Source: Alistipes putredinis (GTDB lineage: Bacteria; Bacteroidota; Bacteroidia; Bacteroidales; Rikenellaceae). From it: a stretch of 64,000 nucleotides of DNA. Positions 21,298 to 30,426 of the stretch are shown piece by piece. Under the pieces are notes generated by a model. The model searched no databases. It was not told the origin of the DNA and saw nothing but the letters and a program-made list of their open reading frames with translations. The translations under genes and the position numbers were made by a program. Where the stretch lies: positions 620,001 through 684,000 of the forward strand of contig CP091730.1 of assembly GCA_022009915.1 (NCBI GenBank). Reading direction: 5' to 3'. Position 1 is the first letter of the stretch, and each line of letters begins with the position of its first letter.

Positions 21298-23701
21298 TTA
21301 GAACGTAGTGCTTGTCCATCCGCTGACACCGCTGCTCTGGCGCGGGATTCTGGAAAGATTGACGGAAATCGCTCCGCAGACCTCGGTGGATATTTCGCCG
21401 AACGAGGCATTGGAATCGATTGCGTAAACGGCATTGTACACTCTGATGAAGTCTATGCCCACGAGCGAAACGGGGTTGCCCTCGCTGTCTATGGCATTGC
21501 TTATGTCGAACTTGTTCGAACCGCGGGTATCCGCATCGCCTCCGACCGTATCGTTGTAATCCGGCGTAAAGGTATCGACATAGCCGTAACCCATCGAGTA
21601 TTTCATCATGGTAGGCACTTCGATTTTTGTTTCCGCGCAGCGTGAGCGTGTCGCCCTCGAACCATGTGGGCCAATGATTGGTGGAACTCCAACCTATGCG
21701 GGCCGGAACATCGCCGCTGCCGCCCTGATTATCCACCCAGTGGATTGCCGTATTGGCTGCGAGGACATCTGGCTTGATGTATTTGATTTCATAATTCTTG
21801 ACGGTAGTCTCCTTGTCGTAAGACTCGCCTTTGAGTTCGTACCACTCGTCGTCGGGCAGTCCGTTGCCGTTCGAGTCGAACGATACCAGCACGGCTCCGG
21901 GCTCGTTTGCGGTCGCAAAGGCATTGCCGTGTATCACGAAGTCGGTTCCTGCGAAGTTGGGCACCGTGTGGTCGAACTGGAACTCGACATAACCGCCGAA
22001 CATACCCAAGGTAAGTATGGTCTTCTTGCCGACAAGTCCCTGAGCCACGGCAGGAGCACCGTATCCGCCGTTGATATTCTGCCCGGGAGCGGGAAGATAT
22101 TCCGTTACTTTGGATATCCATTTGGACGATGCCGAGGAGACGCGTCGCGGAGAGAGGATTTCGGCCGTTCCGTAAGACTCGGTAATTTCGCCGACCGTTC
22201 CGTAAGAAAGAATCTCGGTGGCCTTGCCGGTACTGATTTTCAGAGCTTTGATATTGCCCATGTTGATTATGTTACCCCTATCCATAGCCATAGACTCGAT
22301 CGTCGTATTCTCACCGACGGTTACGACTCCACCGGCTTTCAGCGCTCCGGTTCCGGTCACGGTTCCGCTGCCCGAAAGAGTGATGTCTCCGGACGGGAGC
22401 TGCATGCCTATATACTTGATGGTCTGACCGGCAGGAACGACTATCTCCACCGCTCCGTCGTAAGGATGATCGTACGATCCGCCGCTGCATATCTCGCTGC
22501 CTTCCGTCATGACGACCTTAATAGACTCGACGGCCTTTCTGGTGAAGGTCTTGGGAATGTCCAGCGTAGAGTAGTTGGCGACCTTTTCGGTCAGTTCGAA
22601 TTCCAGATTCCAAGGAGTCTCCTCGCTGATTCGGGGTTCTATCACCGTACTCAATATATCCGATACTTCATTAAGCGTAGCAGTTTTGATGCCGGCCCGA
22701 ACCACCTTCGATGCGGTCAGCGTGTAACCGTCGTCGGTAACTCCGATAATGGAAACATAGCCCTCGAACTCACTGTCGGTCTCGGTGAAAAACGGAGCGG
22801 ACAGCTTGACCTTGGAAGTCGAAAGATTCACCGATGCCGTCCAGCCGCACGGAGCCGTGATAAGCGCGGAACGGATACCCTTGGTCTCTATTTCCAGAGT
22901 TTTGCCATAACCGTAATATATGTCGGCGTCGGAATCGTCGGCAAAACGCAGATAGGTGTCGGCGCTGAGCATGGGTACGGAAAACGTACTGCCGTCGGAG
23001 AGCGTGAAGGTCACCTGCGTCTCCCCCTTTTCCACCTTGGAAAAGAAAGAATCGCCCTTGTCGCCTTTGTCGCCCTTATCGCCTTTTTCTCCGGTCTGGC
23101 CCTGCTCGCCCTTCTGTCCTATCGCGCTGACAGGCTTGCCGTCTACGAGAATCTGCTTCACTCCGTCGCCGGTGTTCACCGTCCAGTACCCGTCGGCATC
23201 TATTCCAATGATCGGAGTAACGCCGTCCTTGCCATCCTTGCCGGCCGCCCCGTCATTACCGTCCTTGCCGTCTTCGCCTCTCGGGCCCGTTATGGCAAGC
23301 GGGGTCTTTCCGTCCGCCTTGGTAAGAAATTCTCCGTTGAGCGTCCAGTAATAGATTCCGTCGGTACCCCTGCTTTACGCCGATGACAGGCGCCACCGCA
23401 TCCTTGCCGTCCTTGCCATCCTTACCGTTGGTAATGGATATGCTCGTACCGTCGCTCATCTTCACATCGTAACCGGTAGATGTCTCCACCACATCGGTAA
23501 TGACCTTACCGCTTTGGGCCTTGGAGAGGATGTCCTGAATCTGGGAAATCTCCCCGTTCATGCTCTCGATTCGTTTTTCCACGGCCGTCAGACGAGTATC
23601 CAAATCATCGAGACGGCCCTTTATGCCGCTGTCGTCGTATTCGTTGTTACAACCGACCAACGCAGTCAGGCACAAGAAAAAGTTAAAAAAATCTTTTTCA
23701 T
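21298..23701 (-). CDS. DUF4988/collagen-like surface lipoprotein, first gene of B12 operon (frameshifted)
   Basis: About 800 residues. The start MKKIF at 23701 leads to a lipobox CLTALVGCNNEYD once one T is restored to the poly-T run near 23685. The modules in order are: a coiled coil (DDLDTRLTAVEKRIESMNGE); a DUF4988-type segment; GKDGKDGKDA and GEKGDKGDKGDKGDS collagen-like Gly-Lys-Asp triplets; a BACON/Ig-like region; a parallel-beta-like stretch (SGSGTVTGTGALKAGGVVTV); and a C-terminal domain starting PAPGQNINGGYG. That domain holds LGMFGGYVEFQFDHTVP, DSNGNGLPDDEWYELKG and HWVDNQGGSGDVP. The same C-terminal domain occurs in the PKD-like protein at 16463-18219. Frame breaks are near 23685, 23370, 23200 and 21625. 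Its place directly after the riboswitch suggests a B12-related surface role. Confidence 0.75.
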
Positions 23702-23959
23702 TTCCATAACAATATATTAAGTTCGCTTCTTACGCCGTTTTGCAGCCCGACACTCTGCCGGCCCGACGGTTTTTCGACCGTATGTGCTGCGATGTGGAAA
23801 TGAAAAAACGCAATGACTGCGGACACGTAAGTCCGTCCGGCAATGCCCGAAAACGTTTTGCCTCTCTTCTTTTAGAGGTCCGGATGAAAGACTGGATTTC
23901 GTAGAAAAATATACCGGAGCATCATCCCAGACTTCTAACCCGTTCGCCGCAGGTATCAA

Positions 23960-24178
23960 TCTCAAACCGTTACAGGCAGGTCTTCTGACTTGTCTCCTAC
24001 CGAATTTCCGGCGCCTTCCCGACCCGTAAAAGGTCAGTGGCAAAAGATGCCGAATCGGGTGTTTCCGCTCCTTTCACGGAAACGAGACTTACAGCAGCGG
24101 GAACTGTTGCCGAATCGCACGGCATTCCCATTTAATCCGTTCTCTGCAAGAGAGATTCCGGAACCTGTACGCAGCAAA
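23960..24178 (-). ncRNA. Cobalamin riboswitch
   Basis: Read on the minus strand, the region contains the B12 box AGTCAGAAGACCTGCC at 23975-23990 and the upstream core elements of the aptamer. These are AAATGGGAATGCC with GTGC nearby, CCCGCTGCTGTAAG, then TTGCCACTG and GGGAAGGC, in the canonical order and spacing. It lies about 260 bases upstream of the first gene of the B12 uptake operon, and no other gene intervenes. On binding adenosylcobalamin it should lower expression. The 23702-23959 stretch between aptamer and gene holds at least one small hairpin (CCTCT/AGAGG near 23868) but no clear terminator, so translational control is more likely. Confidence 0.93.
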
Positions 24179-24287
24179 AAAATATCATATTCGAACATAA
24201 ATAAAAAAATTTTTCACATTTTTTGCTCGATTTTTCCTTCGGCTAAGGAACGGACTTTGCCGATGTCCGAGAAAAACGAACGACACA

Positions 24288-25092
24288 ATGGGAAAAACGT
24301 TTCGACGATAAATTCGCGCTGGTGACCTCCTCGACCCGAGGCATAGGTCTGGCATGCGCAGAGCGTCTGGTGCGCGAAGGCGCGAAAGTATATCTTGCGG
24401 TGCGGCGAGTGGAAGCCGGAAAGCAAATCGCACGACTCATGGAGGCCGAGGGCGGAAAGGCCGGCGTCGTATACTTCGACGCCACCGTACCGGAAACTTT
24501 CGAATCCATGATTGACGACACGCTGGAACGCGAAGGGCGGTTGGATATTCTGGTCAATAACTTCGGGCACACCGACGTCGCAAAGGACCTCGACCTGTTG
24601 CAGGGCGACACGCAGGCGTTCTTCGACATCGTGAACATCAATCTCAAAAGCGTTTACATACCCTGCAAGGCCGCCGTTCGGAGCATGCTGGAAACGGGCG
24701 GAGGGAGCATCGTGAACATATCCTCGGTAGGCGGCGCCATTCCCGACCTCTCGCGCACGGCCTACGGAGTGGCCAAGGCGGCAATCAACTTCCTGACCCG
24801 CGACATAGCCGTGCAATACGCCGCCTCGGGCATCAGATGCAACGCCGTACTTCCGGGCATGACCGCAACCGACGCCGTGGCGGACAACATGTCGTCGCAG
24901 TTTTCGGACACATTCTTAAAAAACGTCCCTCTCGGGCGCGTAGGCCGGCCGGAAGACATCGCCGCAGCCGTCGCGTTTCTCGCCTCGGAGGAAGCATCCT
25001 ACATAACCGGACAAATTCTGCCTGTTGCCGGCGGCTTCGGAGAACCCACGCCTCTGTACGGCATGTACTCCGCCGCAGGCAGGCGCAGTTAG
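24288..25092 (+). CDS. SDR-family oxidoreductase (frameshifted at N-terminus)
   Basis: About 268 residues, a classical short-chain dehydrogenase. The cofactor motif reads TSSTRGIG (the usual first Gly is Ser). It is followed by NNFGHTDVA, catalytic Asn in NINLKSVY, Ser in VNISSVGG, and the YGVAK Tyr/Lys pair. The C-terminal VGRPEDIAAAVAFLAS and YITGQILPVAGG are standard. The start MGKTFDDKFALVTSS at 24288 needs one T removed near 24301. In gut Bacteroidales, proteins of this type are often annotated as hydroxysteroid (bile acid) dehydrogenases. The substrate cannot be fixed from the sequence. It is transcribed divergently from the riboswitch. Confidence 0.88.
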
Positions 25093-25121
25093 CCGCCGTG
25101 CGATTTTTTTCAGCCGGAATA

Positions 25122-25153
25122 TTTGGATTCCGCCACAATAACATATATATTTG
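25122..25153 (+). promoter_or_regulatory. Bacteroidota promoter of the small-lipoprotein trio
   Basis: TTTG at 25122-25125, a 20-base spacer, then TATATTTG at 25146-25153: a full consensus match. A leader of about 90 bases precedes the ATG at 25250. Confidence 0.75.
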
Positions 25154-25249
25154 TAAATACATCCATTAAAAACTGTCCGACCATAAGTTTCCGTTCGGCG
25201 CGAGCAAACGGAAAGCTTTGATACTCCTTTCGAAAACTAAATATTAATC

Positions 25250-25655
25250 ATGAACAAACTGTTAGCCCTGCTTATAATCGCAGTCTCGATGTTCGTCTGC
25301 GACCCTCCGCTTAATTCGGGGGCCAAGTTCCATATCAAGAACCAGACCGACATGAAGTCTGAACATCGCGCTCGGCGGTACATACATAATATTGCCGGCA
25401 GGAAAGACGCACACGATTAAAGCCAGTGAAAACTACAACAGCATTTTCGACCACGAAATTGCAAGGCTGAACATCTGCTCCGTGTTCTCGGACGAGACGA
25501 TGCTGCGGACGTGGAGACATTCACAGCGCAACGACGGCGGCAAGCAGTTCTTCAACGAATTTTCGTGGACACGCGGCCGAGAGTCGGACGACGGAGACAT
25601 TTATGTGACTTACACCTTCGTCATAACACCGGAAGATTTAGGACTGCAACAATGA
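25250..25655 (+). CDS. Small lipoprotein, paralog 1 of 3 (frameshifted)
   Basis: About 135 residues. The start MNKLLALLIIAVSMFVC is a lipoprotein-like signal, although the residue before Cys17 is Val. The body reads AKFHIKNQTDM, then ALGGTYIILPAGKTHTI, and the C-terminal motif MLRTWRHSQRNDGGKQFFNE ending TYTFVITPEDLGLQQ. The frame breaks near 25360, where one base is extra or missing in the coding of DMKSLNIAL. The stop overlaps the next start (ATGA). I do not recognise a named family. The two following genes share the layout and the W....ND.GKQFFN and (I/H)PEDIG-type motifs. Confidence 0.7.
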
Positions 25656-26086
25656 GAAACTTGATTTTACCGCTCGCCGTGTGCCTGTGCCTTTCGGGTT
25701 GTTTCGGGAAAGGCAAGCCTGTATATACGTCATGGAGCGTAAAGAACTGCACGGACCGCGTTCTTACGCTCCTCGTTGCCGGAAACGACCTTTCCCTTGC
25801 TCCGCAAGACGAGAAATTGGTTGCCGACGACTACAAATACAACTACTCGCGTCGGAAAACCGATGAATCCCAGTCATTCGAAGCCCTTAATTACAGAGGA
25901 GAAATCAGTCTTTACATCGACGGGAAACCGCTGGCGAGCTGGAAACCAGTATACTACGGCAAACAGTATCCCGCCGGTTTTCATTTTTTCAACCCGTCGT
26001 GCTGGACCTACCGGTTCGAGAAGCCGGACACCCACATTTGGACGCTGGAAATACACCCCGAAGACATCGGACAGCAAACAGAATAA
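25652..26086 (+). CDS. Small lipoprotein, paralog 2 of 3
   Basis: 144 residues in one frame. The signal peptide MRNLILPLAVCLCLSGC has a clear lipobox (LSGC, Cys17). The mature part has SWSVKNCTDRVLTLLVAGND, SLAPQDEKLVADDYKYN, YIDGKPLASWKPVYYGKQYP, FHFFNPSCWTYRFEKPDTH and WTLEIHPEDIGQQTE. It corresponds to the VKNxTDR, LAPxxK, FFNPSxW and W(T)(L/F)xIxPxD(I/L)G landmarks of its neighbours. Its start overlaps the stop of paralog 1 by the ATGA junction, so the two are translationally coupled. The function is unknown; a surface lipoprotein is inferred from the signal. Confidence 0.8.
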   Translation: MRNLILPLAVCLCLSGCFGKGKPVYTSWSVKNCTDRVLTLLVAGNDLSLAPQDEKLVADDYKYNYSRRKTDESQSFEALNYRGEISLYIDGKPLASWKPVYYGKQYPAGFHFFNPSCWTYRFEKPDTHIWTLEIHPEDIGQQTE

Positions 26087-26090
26087 AGCC

Positions 26091-26544
26091 ATGAAAACAA
26101 TCATAAAACAGACGCTTCCGGTCCTGCTCGCACTGTGCATGCACGGATGTATAGTAGCGGACTACCAGACGGATATCAGCTGGATTGTCGAAAACAAGAC
26201 CGACAGGACGATTACGGTGTCCGTCATGAAGTCATCCTCGGGCGGAGATTCCAGAACTCTGGCTCCGGGCGGCAAAATGGACATCGCCCCCGAACAGTCG
26301 CTCTTCGACAGCAAACGCAAAATATCACGAACGGCGAGTTTCGCCTATATGCCCGCAAAAAGAGAAATGTTTCGTCCTTTCCGATACGGAAATTCTTCGT
26401 ATATGGCGCCGGTCCGAGAAAAACGACGAAGGCAAACAGTTCTTCAACCCTTCATCATGGCATTGCGATTCGGATGAAAAGAACGGCCTTTCGACATACG
26501 TCTGGACATTCCAGATTTTTCCGCAGGATTTGGGAACCGACTGA
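26091..26544 (+). CDS. Small lipoprotein, paralog 3 of 3 (frameshifted)
   Basis: About 151 residues, 4 bases after paralog 2. The signal MKTIIKQTLPVLLALCMHGC ends in a lipobox (MHGC, Cys20). It then reads ISWIVENKTDRTITVSVMKS, RTLAPGGKMDIAPE and, after two frame changes near 26320 and 26355, ITNGEFRLYARK. The C-terminal part is ILRIWRRSEKNDEGKQFFNP, STYVWTFQIFPQDLG. The last part matches paralog 1 (W.HSQRNDGGKQFFN) and the first part matches paralog 2 (SW.V.N.TDR). The three genes therefore arose by duplication. Confidence 0.75.
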
Positions 26545-26584
26545 CATTCAGAAATAGACATGCGGTCTTCCGGCCAAATACCCG

Positions 26585-26704
26585 TCAGGCCTCTTTCGCC
26601 CGTGCGTTCCATACCGTAAGGGCGCAGAGCACCGACAGAACGGCCGCACCCAACCAGAACCACGACACCACGGAGAAATCGTAAAAGAATTTCAAAATAT
26701 TCAT
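26585..26704 (-). CDS. 39-residue single-pass membrane protein
   Basis: The frame starts MNILKFFYDFSVVSWFW and continues LGAAVLSVLCALTVWNA with the end RAKEA: one predicted transmembrane helix with a short basic tail. It begins 12 bases after the GDPD stop on the same strand, which fits a last gene of that operon. It is too short for standard gene callers. I do not recognise a family. A real small protein is plausible but unproven. Confidence 0.45.
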   Translation of the reverse strand: MNILKFFYDFSVVSWFWLGAAVLSVLCALTVWNARAKEA

Positions 26705-26716
26705 AAACCGCCCCCG

Positions 26717-27634
26717 TTAATCGTGAAGGCCCCTGTCTTTAAGATACTCTATCAGATATGCCGGTCTGTCGGTCTGAATAATGCGTGCGCCGCAGGTATC
26801 TATGAGAAACCCGTAAGCGGCCTCCCTGTCTTTCAGTGCCGCATCGTCGTCGTATCCGGCGCACAGCGTATCCCAGAGCGTATTGTACCATATGAGCGAC
26901 TTGCCACGCAGCTTTTCGGGCATTGCCGCCGGCAGCGGGTTGCTGCGGTCGGCGCACAGAAGTTCGAAAGCCGCAGGGCGCATGTCTTGCACGAAAACAT
27001 CCACGTCCCGTTCCGCATCCGGCTTGTCGAGGTTCACAATCGGCATGTATATCACGTCTTTCAGATAACGGCCGAACTGCTCGGCGACTTTCTCGGGGCT
27101 TTTTCGTGCCTTTCATTATTATCTGCTGCGTGGTTCCGGTCTTTTTGAGCAGGGCGTACACTTGGTCGAAATAACGGTCGGCCTTGTCCAGATTTATCAT
27201 CACCCGTCCTTTGGCCAGAAGCAGAGCCTCTTCGAGCGTCGGCACGACCTCCTTGGTTTTGATTGCGCAACCGTTTCTAAGCCTGAGGGTCTTGATTGAA
27301 TCCAGCGTCCACTCGCTCACGGGACCTTTGCCCGTGGTGGTGCGGTCCAGACGCGAGTCGTGCATAAGAATCAAAAACGCTGTCACGGGTTCTCTGCACG
27401 TCCAACTCCACTATATCAACTCCCATTTCGATGGCGCTTTCGATTGCCGGCAGAGAATTTTTCCGGAAACCCTCGCCAGTCGCCTCTGTGAGCGGCCACT
27501 AAAAACACCGCTCTCGTCCGTCGAAAGCAAGGCCCGACGGATTCGCTCCGCACGGTTCGCCCCTGCCGTCAGGGAGCACTGCAAGAGAGCAGCAGCAACG
27601 GGCAGGATACGATAAGAAGTAAAAGTTTCTTCAT
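26717..27634 (-). CDS. Glycerophosphodiester phosphodiesterase (frameshifted)
   Basis: Hydrolyses glycerophosphodiesters to glycerol-3-phosphate and an alcohol. About 305 residues. The signal MKKLLLLIVSCPLLLLSC carries a lipobox, so the enzyme is probably periplasmic or surface anchored. The GDPD TIM-barrel motifs are present: VAAHRGDWRGFPENSLPAI (catalytic His-Arg and Glu), GVDIVELDVQRT (Glu/Asp metal ligands), MHDSRLDRTT-like His and PTLEEALLLAKGRVMINLDK. The C-terminal RIIQTDRPAYLIEYL is typical. Frame breaks are near 27555, 27490, 27395 and 27105. It lies 2 bases downstream of rdgB and is followed by the 39-residue membrane protein. Confidence 0.88.
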
Positions 27635-27636
27635 GC

Positions 27637-28224
27637 TTATTTTCGTTTACCGTAGTCTTTAAGGAACCGTTCCAGCTGCGCCACGGCACGGCCTCTGTGC
27701 GAAACGGCGTTTTTCTGTTCGGGGGACATTTGCGCGAAAGAGACGGAAAACCCCTCGGGCCTGAACACGGGGTCGTAGCCGAAACCGCCTCCGCCCGTCG
27801 GCCTGTCGAGAATATCGCCGTTCACCACCCCTTCGAAAAGATACTCGCGGCCGTCCAGAATCAACGCTATGACGGTTCTGAAACGGGCCGAACGATTTGA
27901 GCATCCTTCGAGATTGGCCAGAAGCAGGCGTGTATTCGCATCGAAATCGTGCCCGTCGGTCGCATAGCGGGCCGAATGCACCCCGGGAGCACCGCCCAGA
28001 GCATCGACTTCGAGACCCGTGTCGTCGGCGAAGCAGTCCGCTCCGGTAGCCTCGTGGACGAAACGCGCCTTCTGCAAGGCGTTGCCCTCGATTGTGGTTT
28101 GCGTTTCGGGAATGTCGCCGGTGATTCCGCATTGCGCGAGCGAAACCAGCGTAAAACTGTCGCCCACTATTTGCTGCACCTCGGAGAGCTTGTGGGCGTT
28201 GTTGGTCGCAAAAATGAGTTTCAT
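27637..28224 (-). CDS. rdgB: XTP/dITP diphosphatase (RdgB/HAM1)
   Basis: Hydrolyses non-canonical purine nucleoside triphosphates (dITP, XTP) to monophosphates, keeping them out of DNA and RNA. 195 residues, intact. The family motifs are present: N-terminal FATNNAHKLSEV, catalytic/metal region CFADDTGLEVDALGGAPGVH, SARYA, GGFGYDPVF and the C-terminal AVSHRGRA. The start at 28224 overlaps the stop of the HAD gene (ATGA), showing translational coupling. Confidence 0.96.
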   Translation of the reverse strand: MKLIFATNNAHKLSEVQQIVGDSFTLVSLAQCGITGDIPETQTTIEGNALQKARFVHEATGADCFADDTGLEVDALGGAPGVHSARYATDGHDFDANTRLLLANLEGCSNRSARFRTVIALILDGREYLFEGVVNGDILDRPTGGGGFGYDPVFRPEGFSVSFAQMSPEQKNAVSHRGRAVAQLERFLKDYGKRK

Positions 28225-29066
28225 CGTATTTTTTCGAGCAGAGATAGTTTGTAGTCGGCGTCGATTTTGTCGATGATGGTCTTGACCACCTTGTCGAGTT
28301 CGCTGCCTTCGGTGTAATCCGCCGCGCAAACGTGATTGACGCGGTTTTCGCGAATCAGGCTCTTGCGATCCATGCGTTCATCGTCCGAGGCGGGATTGTA
28401 GACGGCGATGGAGTGCCCGCCGGAACTCTTCACGAGCCGCATGCAAGGGATGTCGGTAGTTCCGTCGCCGAAATATATCATGTGCTTGAACGGCACGGGG
28501 CGTTTCTCCTCGGGGATGAAACGATTGACCGCCTTGCCGTCGTAGACCGACTCCACACCCTTGTTTATCTTGAATATGAACTGCGTCTTGTTGGTGTAGT
28601 TCACCGCCACTGCCGGCCAGTAGGCTATTCCGTCCACGTCGTAGAGGAACGAGCAGGCGTAAATCTTGCGGAATTCCGAAGCAATGGGCGTCCCTTCGAT
28701 AATCTCCTTGATTCCGGAAGAATTTATGTAGTGCAGTATGCGTATGCCCTTGGCCGCACCGTAGGCGTTTATGCGGCCGAACCACTCCCGCACGCCGCGG
28801 TAAAGTTCGATGTTCTTGCCCGAATCCTGAAACGCCTCGCGACGCAGCGACAGTCCTTTGCTTCTGGCCTCGTGTATCATCTTGGCCATATATGTCAGAA
28901 TCGGGTCGGCATCCTGACTCATGGCCAGCTGGCGGCTGTCGTCCCAGAATTCGGCGTTGCTTTTGCCAACCGTGGGAATGAATTCGTACTCCTGCATGTT
29001 GCCGGGCGAGAGCGTCCCGTCGAAATCGTAAATCAGCGCGACGGTGTATTTGAGTTTCTTTGCCAT
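28221..29066 (-). CDS. HAD-superfamily phosphatase
   Basis: 281 residues, intact. Motif I is LIYDFDGTLSPG (nucleophile Asp and second Asp), motif II is probably LHYINSSG, and motif IV is MIYFGDGTTDIPCM. It contains an inserted cap region (EFIPTVGKSNAEFWDD onward), as in phosphoserine-phosphatase-like members. The substrate is not determinable. It is the first gene of an operon with rdgB and GDPD, driven by a strong consensus promoter at 29086-29117. Confidence 0.9.
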   Translation of the reverse strand: MAKKLKYTVALIYDFDGTLSPGNMQEYEFIPTVGKSNAEFWDDSRQLAMSQDADPILTYMAKMIHEARSKGLSLRREAFQDSGKNIELYRGVREWFGRINAYGAAKGIRILHYINSSGIKEIIEGTPIASEFRKIYACSFLYDVDGIAYWPAVAVNYTNKTQFIFKINKGVESVYDGKAVNRFIPEEKRPVPFKHMIYFGDGTTDIPCMRLVKSSGGHSIAVYNPASDDERMDRKSLIRENRVNHVCAADYTEGSELDKVVKTIIDKIDADYKLSLLEKIR

Positions 29067-29085
29067 TTTTCCTGCGAATTTGTAC

Positions 29086-29117
29086 CAAAGATACGAATAA
29101 ACGATGGCAATGTCAAA
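29086..29117 (-). promoter_or_regulatory. Bacteroidota promoter of the HAD-rdgB-GDPD operon
   Basis: On the minus strand TTTG (29114-29117), a 20-base spacer and TATCTTTG (29086-29093). The HAD start is 19 bases further on. Confidence 0.75.
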
Positions 29118-29250
29118 TTTATTTGAACATTGCCGAGCGGGAGTATCTTCGGCGAAGTCAAAGATACGAATAAGCCGAGTGCAAAAAGCAAATTTATATT
29201 TGCATTTTTGCCGAGGCGAAGTATCTAAGTCGAAGCCAAAGATAGGAATA
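29086..29250. repeat. Three imperfect tandem units carrying a promoter-like box
   Basis: A core (A/G)(C)CAAAGATA(C/G)GAATAA occurs at about 29085, 29158 and 29236, spaced about 73 and 78 bases. Between cores are related segments with GCCGAG, AAATTTAT/AAATTTATATTTG and a GAAGTATCT/GAGTATCTTC element. Each core contains TATCTTTG on the minus strand. The 29067-29373 gap holds these units and no gene I can support. Confidence 0.6.
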
Positions 29251-29373
29251 AAATCGGATAAAACGGGCGCTCGGAGTCTGCTACAATCAAGCCGTCAAAG
29301 AACTCGCATCCGCTTTCCCGAACGAAAAGTATTGTCGCTGCTATACAAGGATACCCGTTTTAGGCGGGACAAA

Positions 29374-30407
29374 TTACCGAATTCTCGGCCTTACGTACTT
29401 ATCATCCGATGCAGTAAACACCAGCCCCGGCAGATGCCTGTCGGCATGCGGGTAGCTCAATGTATCGAGCAACGAAAGATTATCGGCCGATACGGCATAG
29501 TATCGTTCGGAGCTGTCGTCCTCGACGCATATCGTCCAGTCGAGCAGTGTCCCGATAATCGACATCGACTCCCGTCGGGGATTGAATACGACGCCTTCGA
29601 CACGGCAGACCTCGTAGCCGGGCATCGTAAGAGCATAGAACCCGTGGTTTTCATCGGTCATCAGCGCGAGTGTACGACGGTTCCGAAACTCGGTGATGAA
29701 GAGATGTTCGAGGCGGACACCCTGTGGCACCGGGATGGCTCGCACATAGGGACGGCCTTGTACCATCTTGAAATGAAACAGCCGGCGGTCGGCATCGAGC
29801 AACACATAACCTTCGTCGTATTCCTTGCGGGCCGTAGGGTTCCCTGCGAACGCATATACGGGAAAATGCACCCCTTTGCGCACAAGCATCCGGGAAAAAC
29901 GTTCGCTTTTCTGCATATCGACACGGTTCGTCTCCATATCGACGAACTCGATTCCGTCGCCAGTCATGCGGAACGCATCCGAGGGCATTTCGAGATCCAC
30001 GCGGCCCGACATCGATTCCATCAGAAATCCGAGTCCTGTCGAGGGCGTGTTCACTTCTTTTGGGTGTCGAACGAAATACGAACGTTCCCTGTCTGCGCTT
30101 CGCGCGGTGTAATCGCACGACCGGCAATCGAATCTGGGAAACGTCCATCGGCCACGAGTTGCCGCGCGTAGAAGAGCGGCAGCAGCGAGTCGAACTGTCG
30201 GCGGGTATAGGAGCGGCCTTTTCGATCGAGGTATTCGACCTTGTCTTCTCCTCTGGGCATCGAAACGAAGTCGCCCAGCACCTCGCTATAAAGGGTAAAA
30301 GGCGTATTTTGGGGTTTTACCGTAAAATAATTGACGGCCCACGGCAACTGCCACAGAATCAGTATTGCGACGAGGAACCAAAAAAACAGTTTTGCAAAAC
30401 GTGTCAT
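29374..30407 (-). CDS. DUF4857-like membrane-anchored protein (frameshifted)
   Basis: About 345 residues. An N-terminal transmembrane helix (LFFWFLVAILILWQLPWAV) is followed by NTPFTLYSEVLGDFV, EYLDRKGRSYTRRQFDSLLP, ADGRFPDSIAGRAITPREA and then MESMSGRVDLEMPSDAFRM, GIEFVDMETNRV and AGNPTARKEYDEGYVL. This is the remembered pattern of DUF4857, a Bacteroidota family found beside ABC-2 type transporters. The frame breaks at about 30055 (CAAAAGAAG should gain or lose a base), splitting an otherwise continuous protein. It starts 19 bases after the permease gene stop, so it belongs to that operon. Its role is unknown; an accessory subunit of the transporter is inferred. Confidence 0.68.
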
Positions 30408-30426
30408 ATCCGAAGTGATTTACGAG

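Noticed and set aside
22950..23450. Short repeated GTCGCCTTT/TTGCCGTCC-like units that look like a direct-repeat array
   Set aside because: They encode the collagen-like Gly-Lys-Asp triplets of the DUF4988 lipoprotein; not a CRISPR array.
29100..29373. Possible remnant insertion sequence downstream of the HAD promoter
   Set aside because: No transposase fragment or terminal inverted repeats; only short tandem promoter-like units are seen.
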